From: Aestuariivivens sediminis
GTDB taxonomy: Bacteria; Bacteroidota; Bacteroidia; Flavobacteriales; Flavobacteriaceae
Length of the DNA: 64,000 nucleotides
Assembly: GCF_022662105.1 (NCBI RefSeq)
Contig: NZ_JAKMCP010000002.1
Span: 744,001 to 808,000, forward strand
Direction of reading: 5' to 3'
Below the pieces are notes generated by a model. It was not told the DNA's origin, searched no databases, and worked only from the letters and a program-made list of their open reading frames with translations. Below, in pieces: positions 36,401 to 45,790 of this stretch. The translations under genes and the position numbers were made by a program. Numbering within the stretch: the first letter of the stretch is position 1; each line of letters begins with the position of its first letter.

Positions 36401-36543
36401 TGAATAAGAACGTTAGCTCCTAATAATGGGGCTTCACTCAAAGCATCTGACACATTACCTGTTATGGTTACTTCTTGAGCAGATAAGAGTATAGTGAACA
36501 TTATAAAACTCCAGAAAAAGAGTTTTTCTTTTAAATTTTTCAT
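33415..36543 (-). CDS. SusC/RagA-family TonB-dependent transporter
   Basis: A 1042-residue outer-membrane beta-barrel that imports oligosaccharides with TonB energy. Signal peptide (1-22), a carboxypeptidase-regulatory-like domain (about 25-110; SDALSEAPLLGANVLIQGT), the SusC signature LNEIVVIGYGT, the plug domain (about 115-230; ATAIYGNRGANGVILI), then the 22-strand barrel ending in an aromatic residue (FGLNLDF). It is paired with susD (19-base gap) and preceded by the PKD lipoprotein (27-base gap). Confidence 0.96.
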   Translation of the reverse strand: MKNLKEKLFFWSFIMFTILLSAQEVTITGNVSDALSEAPLLGANVLIQGTNKGTVTDFDGGYTIKASVGDVLVFSYLGFQESTITVGNNTTINVQLLPGNDTLNEIVVIGYGTSTRKDLSGSVASIKPETFEERPITTIEDALQGNATGLLIQSSSGQPGAAANINIRGISSLTGNTQPLIVIDGFPIFEVNTSGGGGLEQFSGQISAFSFINPNDIASVEVLKDASATAIYGNRGANGVILITTKKGKIGAPKVNYSSYYGVRDVQGSYDVMNLSQYIQYQQEQNPTNQLYTNLEDNTPYEFDENMRSRNWQDEIYKTGIVQSHSISVQGGNDMTRYLLSGSYLDDESIIIETDFEKYDLKLSLDQKLRENVKVGASLSYNYIANNGVPTDGREGTAYGAVMGAFIASPLRLDEDTQAYFRRAGVQQVLLDDFTNNYLGDPENLAKNTQLNKNLSRFIANGYLEWDITKKLNLRVSGGVDMFNGKDQQYYPKNTPSGFLVFGRAIVASFLNRSWINENIFTYKNQFGEDHKLDLVAGATIQDSHFEFLRTENVTFANELLGYNQLASAAEFRNISNVTDLKLIGFLLRANYTFKDKLILTVSGRRDGTSRFKTDKWGNFYSGAIAYNLAEEDFMKKIKDISLFKLRASIGETGNANVSTLGAFSQLRNTNYNFNDSEVPGQSPANLANEDLSWETTQQINAGIDLSLFDNRISLTADYYIKKTKDLILQTPIPNVTGFDFAFQNIGELQNSGIEFSLSTINVKTPNFEWRTNFNITYGTSEINDLGQGGQPIYVDPNFDNVIKDEVILEEGGEIGALFGYIQEGLYQPGDFDSSGDLLVPGRGVGEQPGDIKFRDVNGDGIVNADDRVVIGNTLPDYYGGLTNTFSYKGIDLSVILQYSIGNDVFHATRTRTERFIGGGSNQSTKYLDRWTPENPTSTQYARFNSLVAASTFVEDASFLRIRNIKLGYNFPASITDKLGLNSLRCYVSADNLKVFTKYTGYDPEVSTNQGDGSRSSVLSSGFDYGAFPRSRTITFGLNLDF

Positions 36544-36570
36544 AAAATATATTTTAAGTTGGTTTTGTAT

Positions 36571-37701
36571 TTAGTCTAATTGTTGTAACCTGACTTCGTC
36601 AATGAAAATGACGTTTGGAGACACCGGTCCGCTCAACTCAATATCGGGAAATGTGTTTAATCCTACATCGTATGGTAAGTCATTTATTGTAAATTGAGCT
36701 TCATGGTATTGCCAGGCCGTCGTTACATTTATGCCATAAATTCCTTGAGAGTAAAACCCTTGATCGGGATCGCCATTTTTCCAAGCGTCTGGCCACCAAG
36801 AAGGAATCTGGTTGGCAAATCGGACAAAAGCGATTGTCGTTGCGGTTTGTGCCTTTATATAAAAGCTTATTTTATAGGTTTTCCCCTTGTAAATTGCAGC
36901 GTTATGCGCTCTTGTATCACGCGTAATCATATTCCAGGTACTTCCCCCCGGATAAGCTATTCGGGCGGTATTAGCAGAATCGTTTGCGCCCCCCGATACG
37001 GTAGTCAGGCTACCCGCAGGCCAACCTCCTCCGCCTAACCACGTTTGCCACCAAAACGGAGAATCGGGGTGTTCAAATCCTTGTGCTTCTGATGTCCATA
37101 AATTAGGTGGCCCTATTGAAACAGGTATTTCATAAGACGTTGTAATGTCATCAAAAGATCTGGAGACCGTTAAGGATACGGTGACTTCCCGTTCTGAAGG
37201 CCAAGTAACAATAGGGTTTCTCTCGGTAGAAGTCGCTGGCGTACCACCCGGAAACACCCAGGACCATCCATCAGGTTCTCCTTCACTGGTGTCTGTAAAT
37301 TGAATTGGAATATTCGCTCCGGTTTCAGCATAGGTAAAACTTGCCACTAGTTCCGGTAAAATCTCAATAGTGAAATTTTGGGTTTCCTGTGAACCATCTG
37401 AGAAAATTACCTCTAAAGAACAGTTTTTTATCCCCGCTTCGGGAAAACTAACATAGACCTCAGGGCTTGATGAACTTAAAGGATCTCCGCCTTCAAATAC
37501 CCAACTGCGACTTACGGCTCCTAATGATAAATCGGTAAATATAATGTCATCATTAACTACAGCCCTATCTGCTGAGATCCTTGACAAAAATTCTTTTTTT
37601 CGTGGTCCTTCCGCGACTCCACCTTCATCGCATGAATGGACTAAAAATAGTGCCATAATAAGGCATAACTTTTTAAAAAAGTCAAGTAAACTTCGCTTCA
37701 T
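36571..37701 (-). CDS. PKD-domain surface glycan-binding lipoprotein
   Basis: A 376-residue lipoprotein (Cys24 in LVHSCDEGG; the DEGG that follows suits surface export). Two PKD sandwiches (about 40-120 and 125-205; second with WSWVFPGGTPATSTERNP) precede a C-terminal CBM4/9-like jelly roll (about 215-376; YKGKTYKISFYIKA, NVIFIDEVRLQQL). It fits a surface glycan-binding protein, but unusually it sits before susC rather than after susD, making it the first gene of the operon. Confidence 0.8.
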   Translation of the reverse strand: MKRSLLDFFKKLCLIMALFLVHSCDEGGVAEGPRKKEFLSRISADRAVVNDDIIFTDLSLGAVSRSWVFEGGDPLSSSSPEVYVSFPEAGIKNCSLEVIFSDGSQETQNFTIEILPELVASFTYAETGANIPIQFTDTSEGEPDGWSWVFPGGTPATSTERNPIVTWPSEREVTVSLTVSRSFDDITTSYEIPVSIGPPNLWTSEAQGFEHPDSPFWWQTWLGGGGWPAGSLTTVSGGANDSANTARIAYPGGSTWNMITRDTRAHNAAIYKGKTYKISFYIKAQTATTIAFVRFANQIPSWWPDAWKNGDPDQGFYSQGIYGINVTTAWQYHEAQFTINDLPYDVGLNTFPDIELSGPVSPNVIFIDEVRLQQLD

Positions 37702-37885
37702 AATATTTAGTTTAGTTGTTAAGTTAATTTCGTCTGGAATGCATCACCATTCCTGTACACCTAAAATTAACCTGGGAAGGAAAAATAATATAACACTCAT
37801 CAATCATAAATTGACACGCAATGTTCATTTTTGATTAAACGGTTAAAATGCAGTGTTTTAGATAGCCAATAAGGGGAAAATAAAG

Positions 37886-40800
37886 TTACTTTTTTGATTT
37901 GCTAAATTTGGCTCTATATGTTTTAGGAGTACATCCAAACTCAGATTTGAAAGATCTTGTAAAATAGGAACTATTCGAAAACCCAACGCTATCCATAACG
38001 TCGACAACGGAGGAATTGTCCTGCCCAAGAATTTGCGCTGCTCGTTTTAACCTTACCGTTTTAATAAAATTATTGATCGACAAATTGGTTAAGGCCTTTA
38101 TTTTTCGATATAGCTGAGACCTACTTAAACCAACATCCATACACAGCTCTTCGACGCTAAATTCGGTATTAGACATATTATTTTCTATGCTATCCAGGCA
38201 TTTTTGCAATATTTTCTCGTCCAAAGAGGTAACCGTAACATGCTGTGGTTCGGTTAAATAATCTTTTTTGAAATTTTCACGGAGCTTTTTGCGGGAATTG
38301 ATAAGGTTATTGGTTCGGACCACAAGTAATTCAATATTAAATGGCTTCGTGATATAGTCATCTGCCCCAGTGCTGTAGCCATCTAATTTATAGATTAGGG
38401 ATGTCCTGGCTGTTAGTAGTATTATAGGAATATGACTTGTATTTATTGAAGTCTTTAACTTTCTACACAACATAATACCATCCATCTTTGGCATCATGAC
38501 ATCACTTATAATAAGGTCGAAGGTTCTTTTTGAGGTGATATTTAAAGCTTCTTCTCCATTATTGGCTTCATATATGTTAAAATACTTTGATAAATTATCT
38601 TTAATGTAGCGTCTTAAATCATCATTATCCTCTACTACCAAGATATTACTTTTGCCTCCATCCTCTCCAATGAATACCTGATCTTCCTGAAGCACCAGTT
38701 GTTGCTGAGGATGGTAGTATTCAGGTCTTTCCGATTCAAAGTGTTTCGAAACCATCTCATGTTCCCCAAGATGGTCCTTGCCAAGAAGGAGGGTGAATTT
38801 AAAAACGGCATACTTATCCATTTCACTTTCTGCCCAAATTTTTCCCTTGTGTTGCTCAATAATAAATTTACTTAACGACAGTCCAATACCCGATCCTGTA
38901 TGTTTTGTGTGGTTATCGATCTGGTAATACCGTTCGAAAATATGTGAGATTTCATGGTCCGGAATCCCTATTCCGCTATTGTAAACTGCCACCTCAACCG
39001 TACGCTCTTCTTCATTCTTAGTACATTGAACGCTTATTTCGCCTTCATCCGGCGTAAATTTAAAGGCGTTGTTTAATAAGTTGAAAATTACCTTTTCCAA
39101 TTTGTTTCTATCATGCCATACCCATATTTCCTTCTCATTGGAGCTAAAAGAATAGGTGATTTTTCGGCGTAAAGCTATATGCTCAAAAAAGAGTGTGATC
39201 TCGTTAATAAAAGAAACAAGGTCTCCTTTGGCAGCATGCAGACCCATTTGACCCTTTTCATATTTACTAAAATCCATGATCTCATCTGTTAATCGCATAA
39301 GCATATTAATATTGCGATGCGCCAAAGCTATTTTTTTTCGAACCTTCATCCCTATATTACTTTCGGCAACCAACTCTTTAATTGGTCCCACTATAAGGGA
39401 CAACGGTGTTCTAATTTCATGGGAAATATCCGTAAAAAAGCGCAGTTTAATTTGATTTACTTCTTCTTCCTGTTTACGTAATACACCCTCTAACTGAAGC
39501 CTGTTCTTTTCTTGAACCCGGATCAATGAATATTTTCTAAAAAGCAATAGCAGGCCAATAATCATGAGGGCATATACTGCATAGGCGAATTTAGATAACC
39601 ACCATGGAGGGCAAATATTTATATCCATACTAATAGGTTTGCCCCATATCCCGTCTGAATTAGCGGCCATGACCTTCAAGGTATAGTCTCCCGTATTCAA
39701 GTTAGCATAGGAAATCGAACGTTTGTCCCCCGAGGCCATGGTCCAATCTTCATCCGCTCCTTCTAACTTATATTTAAATTTATTACTTTGTGGAGAGGTA
39801 TAATGAAGTGCTGAAAACCCTAAGGTAAAATTGTTCAAACTGTGCTTTAATGCTATACGTCCTGTATGACTTATGGTTTTTGATAAAATGACCTCATTAC
39901 TAATTTTTTCGTATGGTTCCACATCATTATTAAAGATTTTTAACTCTGTTATACATACTTTAGGCGGTATGGGATTATCCACAATACTATCGGGATTGAA
40001 CATGTTAAATCCATTGATTCCCCCAAAAATCAACTCCCCATTGTCATTCTTAAACGCCGCCCAGATCTTAAATGAATTGCTTTGTAAACCATCTTCGACG
40101 GTATAGTGTCTAAAGGTATTGTTTTGATAATTAAATTTGGTAATGCCTTCCCCCGACAACCAGAGGTTCCCTTTTGAATCTTCCAATAGCCCTTCAACAT
40201 CATTATTAACAAGGCCGTTATTTTGGGTATAGGCTTCAAATGTGAATTCATTTTCAGTACTACTTCTTCCACTAGTCATTCTATTGAGTCCCCCTCCAAG
40301 GGTACCAACCCAAAAATGTCCTGAACTATCCTTATGAAGAAAGGAGATATAATTGGCTCTCAATCCATTACGTTTCTTCGGATCGTGATATATTTTATGT
40401 AGTGATGTTAACGTATCATTTTTTACGATCATTCGGTTTAAACCATTTCTGGATCCTACCCAAATAAGCTTTGTGTCGTGTTCGATATGTTCAATCATAA
40501 TATCGGTTATCCTATCATCGGATATGGATTCATAAGCATCGCTTTGTCTGTAACGCTTTATGACTCCTTTTTCATAGGAGCCAATCTCATCAGGAATAAA
40601 TTCGATAAGTCCATGGTGCGTGCATAGCCATACATGGCCATCGCTATCCATAGCTATTTTAAAGATACTCACGGGTTCAATATCCCATTTTGACAATAGA
40701 TCGATATAGGCTGGTTGTTTTTTTGTTATTATGTTTTTCTGAGCTGCTGGATCCAGCAAGAACAATCCACCCCATGCTCCTACCAATAGATTGTTTTTAT

Positions 40801-41995
40801 CGTCGTGATAAAGGGCAGAAATATTATTACAATCCAGGTCATTATCACTTCTAAAACTATCAAAAACATGAAACTTCCCCGTGTCTCGGTCCAAAACATT
40901 CAACCCGCCACCTCTTGTCCCAATCCATAATTTATGATCGTTGGTCTCATTAAAACATATAATAACGTCACTACTAATTGTATTTTCTTGGTCTGGTCTT
41001 ATTTTATATAATTTGAACTTTTTTTGCCGCGTATTGTATTGATTAACTCCACCACCTAAGGTACCCACCCATAAGACTCCGGAATAATCCTCGTAAAGCG
41101 ATGAGACTTCATTGTTACTTAAACTCTGTGCCAGCATTTTATTTTTTTGGTAATGCTCCACCTCTCCGGTAGTACTCAACTTAAAGACGCCATTATTTCT
41201 TGTACCATACCAAATATTACTTCGATGGTCGTAAGAGACGGAAAGCACTTCCTCGGATCGCATTCTGGTAAAGGTTTTAGTCAATTTATCAAACTGGTAC
41301 AGGCCCGAGCCCATCCCCAAGTATAAAATATTAGGATGAAGACGATCCTGAAGAATGGCATTCACAGTACCATATTGAACAGATCCATAAAACAAATGGC
41401 TTTTGGTTCTGGTATTAAAATAAATAAGTCCTTCACCTGTTCCTATCCAAAGCACATCCTTACCATCACTGATTATCGTATTTACCAGGGTGTTGGGATT
41501 GAGATAATGCTTGAAAGCATCATTTTTTAATTCATTTAACCCTTTGTTAGTCCCTACCCATATGGTCCCATTTGAATCTTCGAAAATAGCAGTAACCTGA
41601 TTACTACTAATGCTATTGTCATCAAGGGAATCATATCGCATTCTTTGCAACTGCTGGGTGGTAAGATTTAATTTGTTTAGCCCACCCAATTCGGTTCCAA
41701 TCCATAAATTATTGGACGAATCGGATAATAAGGAAAGAATTCGATTATTACTGATACTATTATTATCATCTTGGCTATAGCGAAACACCTTCGTTTCATA
41801 ACCGTCAAACCTACACAGCCCATTGTAAGTTCCAAACCACATGAATCCCAAGGAATCTTGAACTATACTGGTAACATCGCTATGAGGTAGCCCTTCGTTT
41901 ATGGAAAGTTTTTTAAAATCAACGCTTTGAGACTTTCCAACAAACGACACCATGCATAATCCGGCAACAATAATATACTTAAAAGATGCGGTCAT
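37886..41995 (-). CDS. hybrid two-component system regulator (HTCS)
   Basis: A 1369-residue membrane sensor and transcription activator in one chain. Signal peptide (1-24); periplasmic Reg_prop propellers (about 30-690, repeated LWIGT/GGGLN units); Y_Y_Y domain; one transmembrane helix (near 800; YALMIIGLLLLF); HisKA with phospho-His in FFTDISHEIRTPLS; HATPase (GIGLSLSKFIIE); receiver (about 1116-1230; VVEDNDD, phospho-Asp in LIISDVMMPKMDG); AraC-type HTH (about 1279-1369). It lies 184 bases upstream of the PKD-susC-susD operon on the same strand and almost surely controls it after sensing a periplasmic oligosaccharide. Confidence 0.95.
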   Translation of the reverse strand: MTASFKYIIVAGLCMVSFVGKSQSVDFKKLSINEGLPHSDVTSIVQDSLGFMWFGTYNGLCRFDGYETKVFRYSQDDNNSISNNRILSLLSDSSNNLWIGTELGGLNKLNLTTQQLQRMRYDSLDDNSISSNQVTAIFEDSNGTIWVGTNKGLNELKNDAFKHYLNPNTLVNTIISDGKDVLWIGTGEGLIYFNTRTKSHLFYGSVQYGTVNAILQDRLHPNILYLGMGSGLYQFDKLTKTFTRMRSEEVLSVSYDHRSNIWYGTRNNGVFKLSTTGEVEHYQKNKMLAQSLSNNEVSSLYEDYSGVLWVGTLGGGVNQYNTRQKKFKLYKIRPDQENTISSDVIICFNETNDHKLWIGTRGGGLNVLDRDTGKFHVFDSFRSDNDLDCNNISALYHDDKNNLLVGAWGGLFLLDPAAQKNIITKKQPAYIDLLSKWDIEPVSIFKIAMDSDGHVWLCTHHGLIEFIPDEIGSYEKGVIKRYRQSDAYESISDDRITDIMIEHIEHDTKLIWVGSRNGLNRMIVKNDTLTSLHKIYHDPKKRNGLRANYISFLHKDSSGHFWVGTLGGGLNRMTSGRSSTENEFTFEAYTQNNGLVNNDVEGLLEDSKGNLWLSGEGITKFNYQNNTFRHYTVEDGLQSNSFKIWAAFKNDNGELIFGGINGFNMFNPDSIVDNPIPPKVCITELKIFNNDVEPYEKISNEVILSKTISHTGRIALKHSLNNFTLGFSALHYTSPQSNKFKYKLEGADEDWTMASGDKRSISYANLNTGDYTLKVMAANSDGIWGKPISMDINICPPWWLSKFAYAVYALMIIGLLLLFRKYSLIRVQEKNRLQLEGVLRKQEEEVNQIKLRFFTDISHEIRTPLSLIVGPIKELVAESNIGMKVRKKIALAHRNINMLMRLTDEIMDFSKYEKGQMGLHAAKGDLVSFINEITLFFEHIALRRKITYSFSSNEKEIWVWHDRNKLEKVIFNLLNNAFKFTPDEGEISVQCTKNEEERTVEVAVYNSGIGIPDHEISHIFERYYQIDNHTKHTGSGIGLSLSKFIIEQHKGKIWAESEMDKYAVFKFTLLLGKDHLGEHEMVSKHFESERPEYYHPQQQLVLQEDQVFIGEDGGKSNILVVEDNDDLRRYIKDNLSKYFNIYEANNGEEALNITSKRTFDLIISDVMMPKMDGIMLCRKLKTSINTSHIPIILLTARTSLIYKLDGYSTGADDYITKPFNIELLVVRTNNLINSRKKLRENFKKDYLTEPQHVTVTSLDEKILQKCLDSIENNMSNTEFSVEELCMDVGLSRSQLYRKIKALTNLSINNFIKTVRLKRAAQILGQDNSSVVDVMDSVGFSNSSYFTRSFKSEFGCTPKTYRAKFSKSKK

Positions 41996-42351
41996 TATGG
42001 GATAAATATATTAAAAAAATCAACGCATGAACCCCTAATAAAATCTGAATATCAAAAGTATACATACGTACTCTGTCCGGTTTTTTTTTGATAATACCAA
42101 ACAATTAATCATACAAAAGGTCCATCCCCCTAAACGATTAAAACTCTTAATTGGTTTAATTATATTATATAAATATCGTTCTCGATAATCCAGAGGCTCT
42201 TACTTTACAATTAAAAATAATAACTTTATAGAAAATCCAGAAACTTAGGCCATTCTAATCTATGGAATACAAGGTGATTCACAGGTTAAAACACCAAGGA
42301 ATTGGGAACCTTGTCGCCAGTGACCTTAAATGATAAAAGTGAAATCAAATT
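41996..42351. other. divergent promoter region of HTCS and GHL10 genes
   Basis: 356 AT-rich bases between two divergent genes. It must hold both promoters, but I see no clear boxes or repeats and no small gene. Confidence 0.55.
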
Positions 42352-43908
42352 ATGCGTATATCTAGGAATGTTGTTGCTGTTTTAGTTGTTCTTCTTTTCA
42401 TAGGGGGATGTCATCCTTCAAAGGATCCTGTTTATGTGGGCAAAACCGCTGAAGCACCTTCCAAAAAGTTGGATCATGAGATCCCGTGGGATCCCAAAAC
42501 ACCATATCACATTGAGGAATTCCGAGGGGCCTGGGTGGCTACTGTAGCTAATATTAATTGGCCCAGCAAACCGGGTTTGTCTGTAGAGGAACAAAAAGAG
42601 GAAGCCCTAAACTTATTGGATTTTTTAGAAGCACATCATTTCAATGCTGTGATATTTCAAGTACGTCCGCAAGCAGATGCGTTTTATCAAAGCCCCTTAG
42701 AGCCATGGTCCTATTATCTTACCGGGATACAGGGTCAAGCTCCCGAACCATTTTATGACCCCCTGACCTTTTGGATTGAGGCTGCTCATGAAAGAGGTTT
42801 AGAACTGCATGCCTGGTTAAATCCTTACAGGGCCCACCACACCCAAGGTGGTGCAATCAGCAATAACTCCATTATAAAAACGAATCCCGAATTGGTCGTG
42901 AAACTGGAAAATGGCATGTACTGGATGGACCCTTCCTTAACAGGGACGCAAGATCGATCCTTAGCGGTTGTATTGGATCTTGTGCATAGATATGATATTG
43001 ATGGGATTCATTTTGATGATTATTTTTATCCTTACGATTCCTATAACAATGGGAAGGACTTCCCGGATGATAAAAGTTGGCAAAAATATCTGGATTCCGG
43101 AGGAACCCTCGCTAAAGCCGATTGGAGAAGAGCGAGTGTCAATCGTTTTGTAAAAAGAGTGTATTCGGAAATAAAGGCCGTAAAACCCTTTGTTAAATTT
43201 GGAATTAGTCCTTTTGGGATTTGGCGACCGGGGTATCCTGAATCCATAAAAGGGTATGATCAATACGAGAAATTGTATGCCGATGCCAAGCTTTGGTTAA
43301 ATGAAGGCTGGATCGATTATTTCGCCCCTCAATTGTATTGGAAAATAAATCAAATAGACCAAAGCTTCCCGGTGTTATTAGGTTGGTGGCAAAATCAAAA
43401 TAGTCAGCAAAGACATCTTTGGCCGGGCCTAAGAATACAAAGTAGAACAAAAGACAGCAATCCCGACGAAACCGTAAACCAAATCATGATCACACGTGGC
43501 ATGTTGCCTAAGAGCAATGGCGCTATTCATTGGAGTATAGGACCATTGATTAGACAGGATACGATATCGAATGCTTTAATTAAAGGCCCTTATGCCGAAA
43601 CGGCTTTAGTACCTTCCTCACCCTGGTTAGATAATATCCCCCCGGAAAGGCCTTCCCTTCAAATTCATAGCGAACAGGATGTGCGGGTGATATCATGGAG
43701 TCATCCAAGGGAAAGGGAGGTGTTCAGATGGGTATTGTATTTTAAATTTAAGAACATGCCCTGGGAACACAGGATTCTGAATCAAGGGGTAACTTCTTAT
43801 CGCTTTATGACTCAGGATGACGAGACGCAACTGCTGGATCAAGTTGGGATCACCGCCGTTGACCGGACGGGTAATCAAAGTGAATTTTTTACGATTTCTA
43901 TGGATTAG
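42352..43908 (+). CDS. GHL10-family glycoside hydrolase-like lipoprotein
   Basis: A 518-residue lipoprotein (Cys20 in FIGGCHPS). The TIM-barrel shows the YngK/DUF187 pattern: FRGAWVATVANINWPS, FNAVIFQVRPQADAFY, LELHAWLNPYRAHH, DGIHFDDYFYPY and VKFGISPFGIWRPGYP. A beta-sandwich follows (about 430-518). Family members have been suggested to cut peptidoglycan or other amino-sugar glycans; the Asp pair in HFDDYFY is the likely active site. It is transcribed away from the HTCS. Its tie to the PUL is by position only. Confidence 0.87.
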   Translation: MRISRNVVAVLVVLLFIGGCHPSKDPVYVGKTAEAPSKKLDHEIPWDPKTPYHIEEFRGAWVATVANINWPSKPGLSVEEQKEEALNLLDFLEAHHFNAVIFQVRPQADAFYQSPLEPWSYYLTGIQGQAPEPFYDPLTFWIEAAHERGLELHAWLNPYRAHHTQGGAISNNSIIKTNPELVVKLENGMYWMDPSLTGTQDRSLAVVLDLVHRYDIDGIHFDDYFYPYDSYNNGKDFPDDKSWQKYLDSGGTLAKADWRRASVNRFVKRVYSEIKAVKPFVKFGISPFGIWRPGYPESIKGYDQYEKLYADAKLWLNEGWIDYFAPQLYWKINQIDQSFPVLLGWWQNQNSQQRHLWPGLRIQSRTKDSNPDETVNQIMITRGMLPKSNGAIHWSIGPLIRQDTISNALIKGPYAETALVPSSPWLDNIPPERPSLQIHSEQDVRVISWSHPREREVFRWVLYFKFKNMPWEHRILNQGVTSYRFMTQDDETQLLDQVGITAVDRTGNQSEFFTISMD

Positions 43909-44239
43909 CCATGGTATCGATCCCCATTTATCCTGTTGGGACTCGCTTCTCCGGGACACATGTTAAACAGGTATGCCGCCAATAGGTTTGGACGTTGTAT
44001 TAGACCTTTTTACAGATGGGTAGCCCTGGAATAATCCTCTGTTGAAGAAAACAAAAAATACCCTTTGTATCCTCCAATGTTTATACGGTTTAAAAAAGAT
44101 CCTCAGAAAACCTGGCTTCTCTTGGCATGGATTTCGGAGTCTTGAAATTGCCTCTAAAAACCAAATCATACAACAAGCTTAACCTGGCTATTCCTGTTTT
44201 TAAAATCCAAGTATTAAACATTATTGTTCTCGTAATATA
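43909..44239. other. gap between convergent GHL10 and GH32 genes
   Basis: 331 bases. One short minus-strand frame (43963-44169) has no family resemblance. No terminator hairpin is obvious. Confidence 0.5.
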
Positions 44240-45781
44240 CTACCAAATTTCTTTGACCTTTTTAATCTTAAAGTTTTTTATCGTAGTATCTTGATTTAAG
44301 TAGGTCTTAAAGTGGGTGTAATTTTCGTTAGGAAATACTTGTGTAGTCATTACATACGCTCCATCATCTATGAAAATTTCAACTGAAGATGCATCTAGAA
44401 TAATGGTAATGGAAAGATTGGTTCTTTGCCCTATATTCATGTTTTGACGTGAAGTTTTTTTAAAGGCATCACTAAAATCTACATGACCCGACGCACTCCT
44501 GTCGATAGAAAACACCCCATTATCGCTGTTATATTCTATTTTATAATTCTCTCCAATAGTGTTGGACAATTCAAATGCCATAGCACCTTGCAATTCCGTA
44601 TCAAAAGAAATTACGCTTTGTTGTAAACGATCATATCTAAAGTTGGTTGGAACACTTCCTGAAATTTCAGATTCAGGAATATCTACTAACAGGCTTTCAA
44701 AATCAACTATTGGTTTACTCTTGACTAAGTATGTATTGTCTTTTTTGATTAATAGTAATTCCCTTGGCAAAGTCATAGCACTCCTCCAAGTTTCAGTAGG
44801 AGTCACTACGGCGTAGTTCCAGTTGGACATCCATCCAATAAATAGGCGCTTTTTATTAGGTGTATTGTTATACGTTACTCCGGCATAATTGTCAGTTCCA
44901 TAATCGATCCACTGGCTTTCCTCTTGTTCTGTAGTGAAGGTTGTACCGTCATAGTCCCCTACAAAATACCTTGTTCCTGAACCTCCATTTGGCCCACTTT
45001 CTCCTCCGTGACTTATAATTAAGATCCATTTTTCCTCATCTGTTCCTGCTACTTTAAGCTTGAATAAATCCGGACATTCCCACACACCAAGAGGTGGATG
45101 GTCTGCATATCTAAAGGCACTTATTTTCGTCCAGTTCTTTAAATTCTCAGATTCATAAATTTGAACATGGTCTTTAGCTACCAAAACCATTTGCCACTTG
45201 GATAGGTCTTCATTCCAAAATACTTTCGGATCTCTAAAATCCCTTATACCCGGATTCTTTATTACTGGATTGCCCTCATACTTTGTCCAGGTTTCACCTT
45301 CATTAGTACTGTAGGCTATCCCTTGGGTTTGGTAATCATTGGCCCCTGCTTTTTCCTTTATGGGATCATGATAGGTGAACATGGCAATCATGGCATCTTG
45401 ACCAAAACCAGAACTGTTATTTTTATCTATGACGGCACTTCCTGAAAAAATATACCCCAGACTATCCGGATACAGGGCCACAGGTCTATGCTCCCAATTC
45501 AGTAAATCTTTACTCCTTGCATGTCCCCAATGCATAGGTCCCCAAACGGTACTATCAGGGTAATACTGATAGAATAGATGGTAATTGTCATTATAATACA
45601 CCAAACCATTAGGATCATTCATCCAATTAGCTTTTGGTGTAAAATGGAATTTTGGACGGTACTTTTCGGTCTTCAGGCTTTCGTGTACCGTTTGACGGAT
45701 AATATCATGCTTAGATTGAGTTGTTTTTTTGCACCCAACAACTAACAGGACCACAATAATTAAGAACTTAAATTTTCTCAT
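44240..45781 (-). CDS. GH32 fructosidase lipoprotein (levanase/inulinase/invertase type)
   Basis: Hydrolyses beta-fructosides such as sucrose, levan or inulin. Lipid Cys17 (VVGCKK). GH32 active site complete: nucleophile Asp56 in WMNDPNG, the RDPKVFW transition-state Asp, and acid/base Glu in VWECPDLF. A C-terminal beta-sandwich ends the 513-residue chain (SVEIFIDDGAYVMTTQVFP). It follows the sugar porter gene by 9 bases, so the two form a fructan unit distinct from the SusC/D operon. Confidence 0.94.
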   Translation of the reverse strand: MRKFKFLIIVVLLVVGCKKTTQSKHDIIRQTVHESLKTEKYRPKFHFTPKANWMNDPNGLVYYNDNYHLFYQYYPDSTVWGPMHWGHARSKDLLNWEHRPVALYPDSLGYIFSGSAVIDKNNSSGFGQDAMIAMFTYHDPIKEKAGANDYQTQGIAYSTNEGETWTKYEGNPVIKNPGIRDFRDPKVFWNEDLSKWQMVLVAKDHVQIYESENLKNWTKISAFRYADHPPLGVWECPDLFKLKVAGTDEEKWILIISHGGESGPNGGSGTRYFVGDYDGTTFTTEQEESQWIDYGTDNYAGVTYNNTPNKKRLFIGWMSNWNYAVVTPTETWRSAMTLPRELLLIKKDNTYLVKSKPIVDFESLLVDIPESEISGSVPTNFRYDRLQQSVISFDTELQGAMAFELSNTIGENYKIEYNSDNGVFSIDRSASGHVDFSDAFKKTSRQNMNIGQRTNLSITIILDASSVEIFIDDGAYVMTTQVFPNENYTHFKTYLNQDTTIKNFKIKKVKEIW

Positions 45782-45790
45782 CTCTAAATA

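Noticed and set aside
43963-44169. 68-codon frame on the minus strand after GHL10
   Set aside because: Rich in Phe, Arg and Trp without any pattern; it lies in a convergent gap and is most likely chance.
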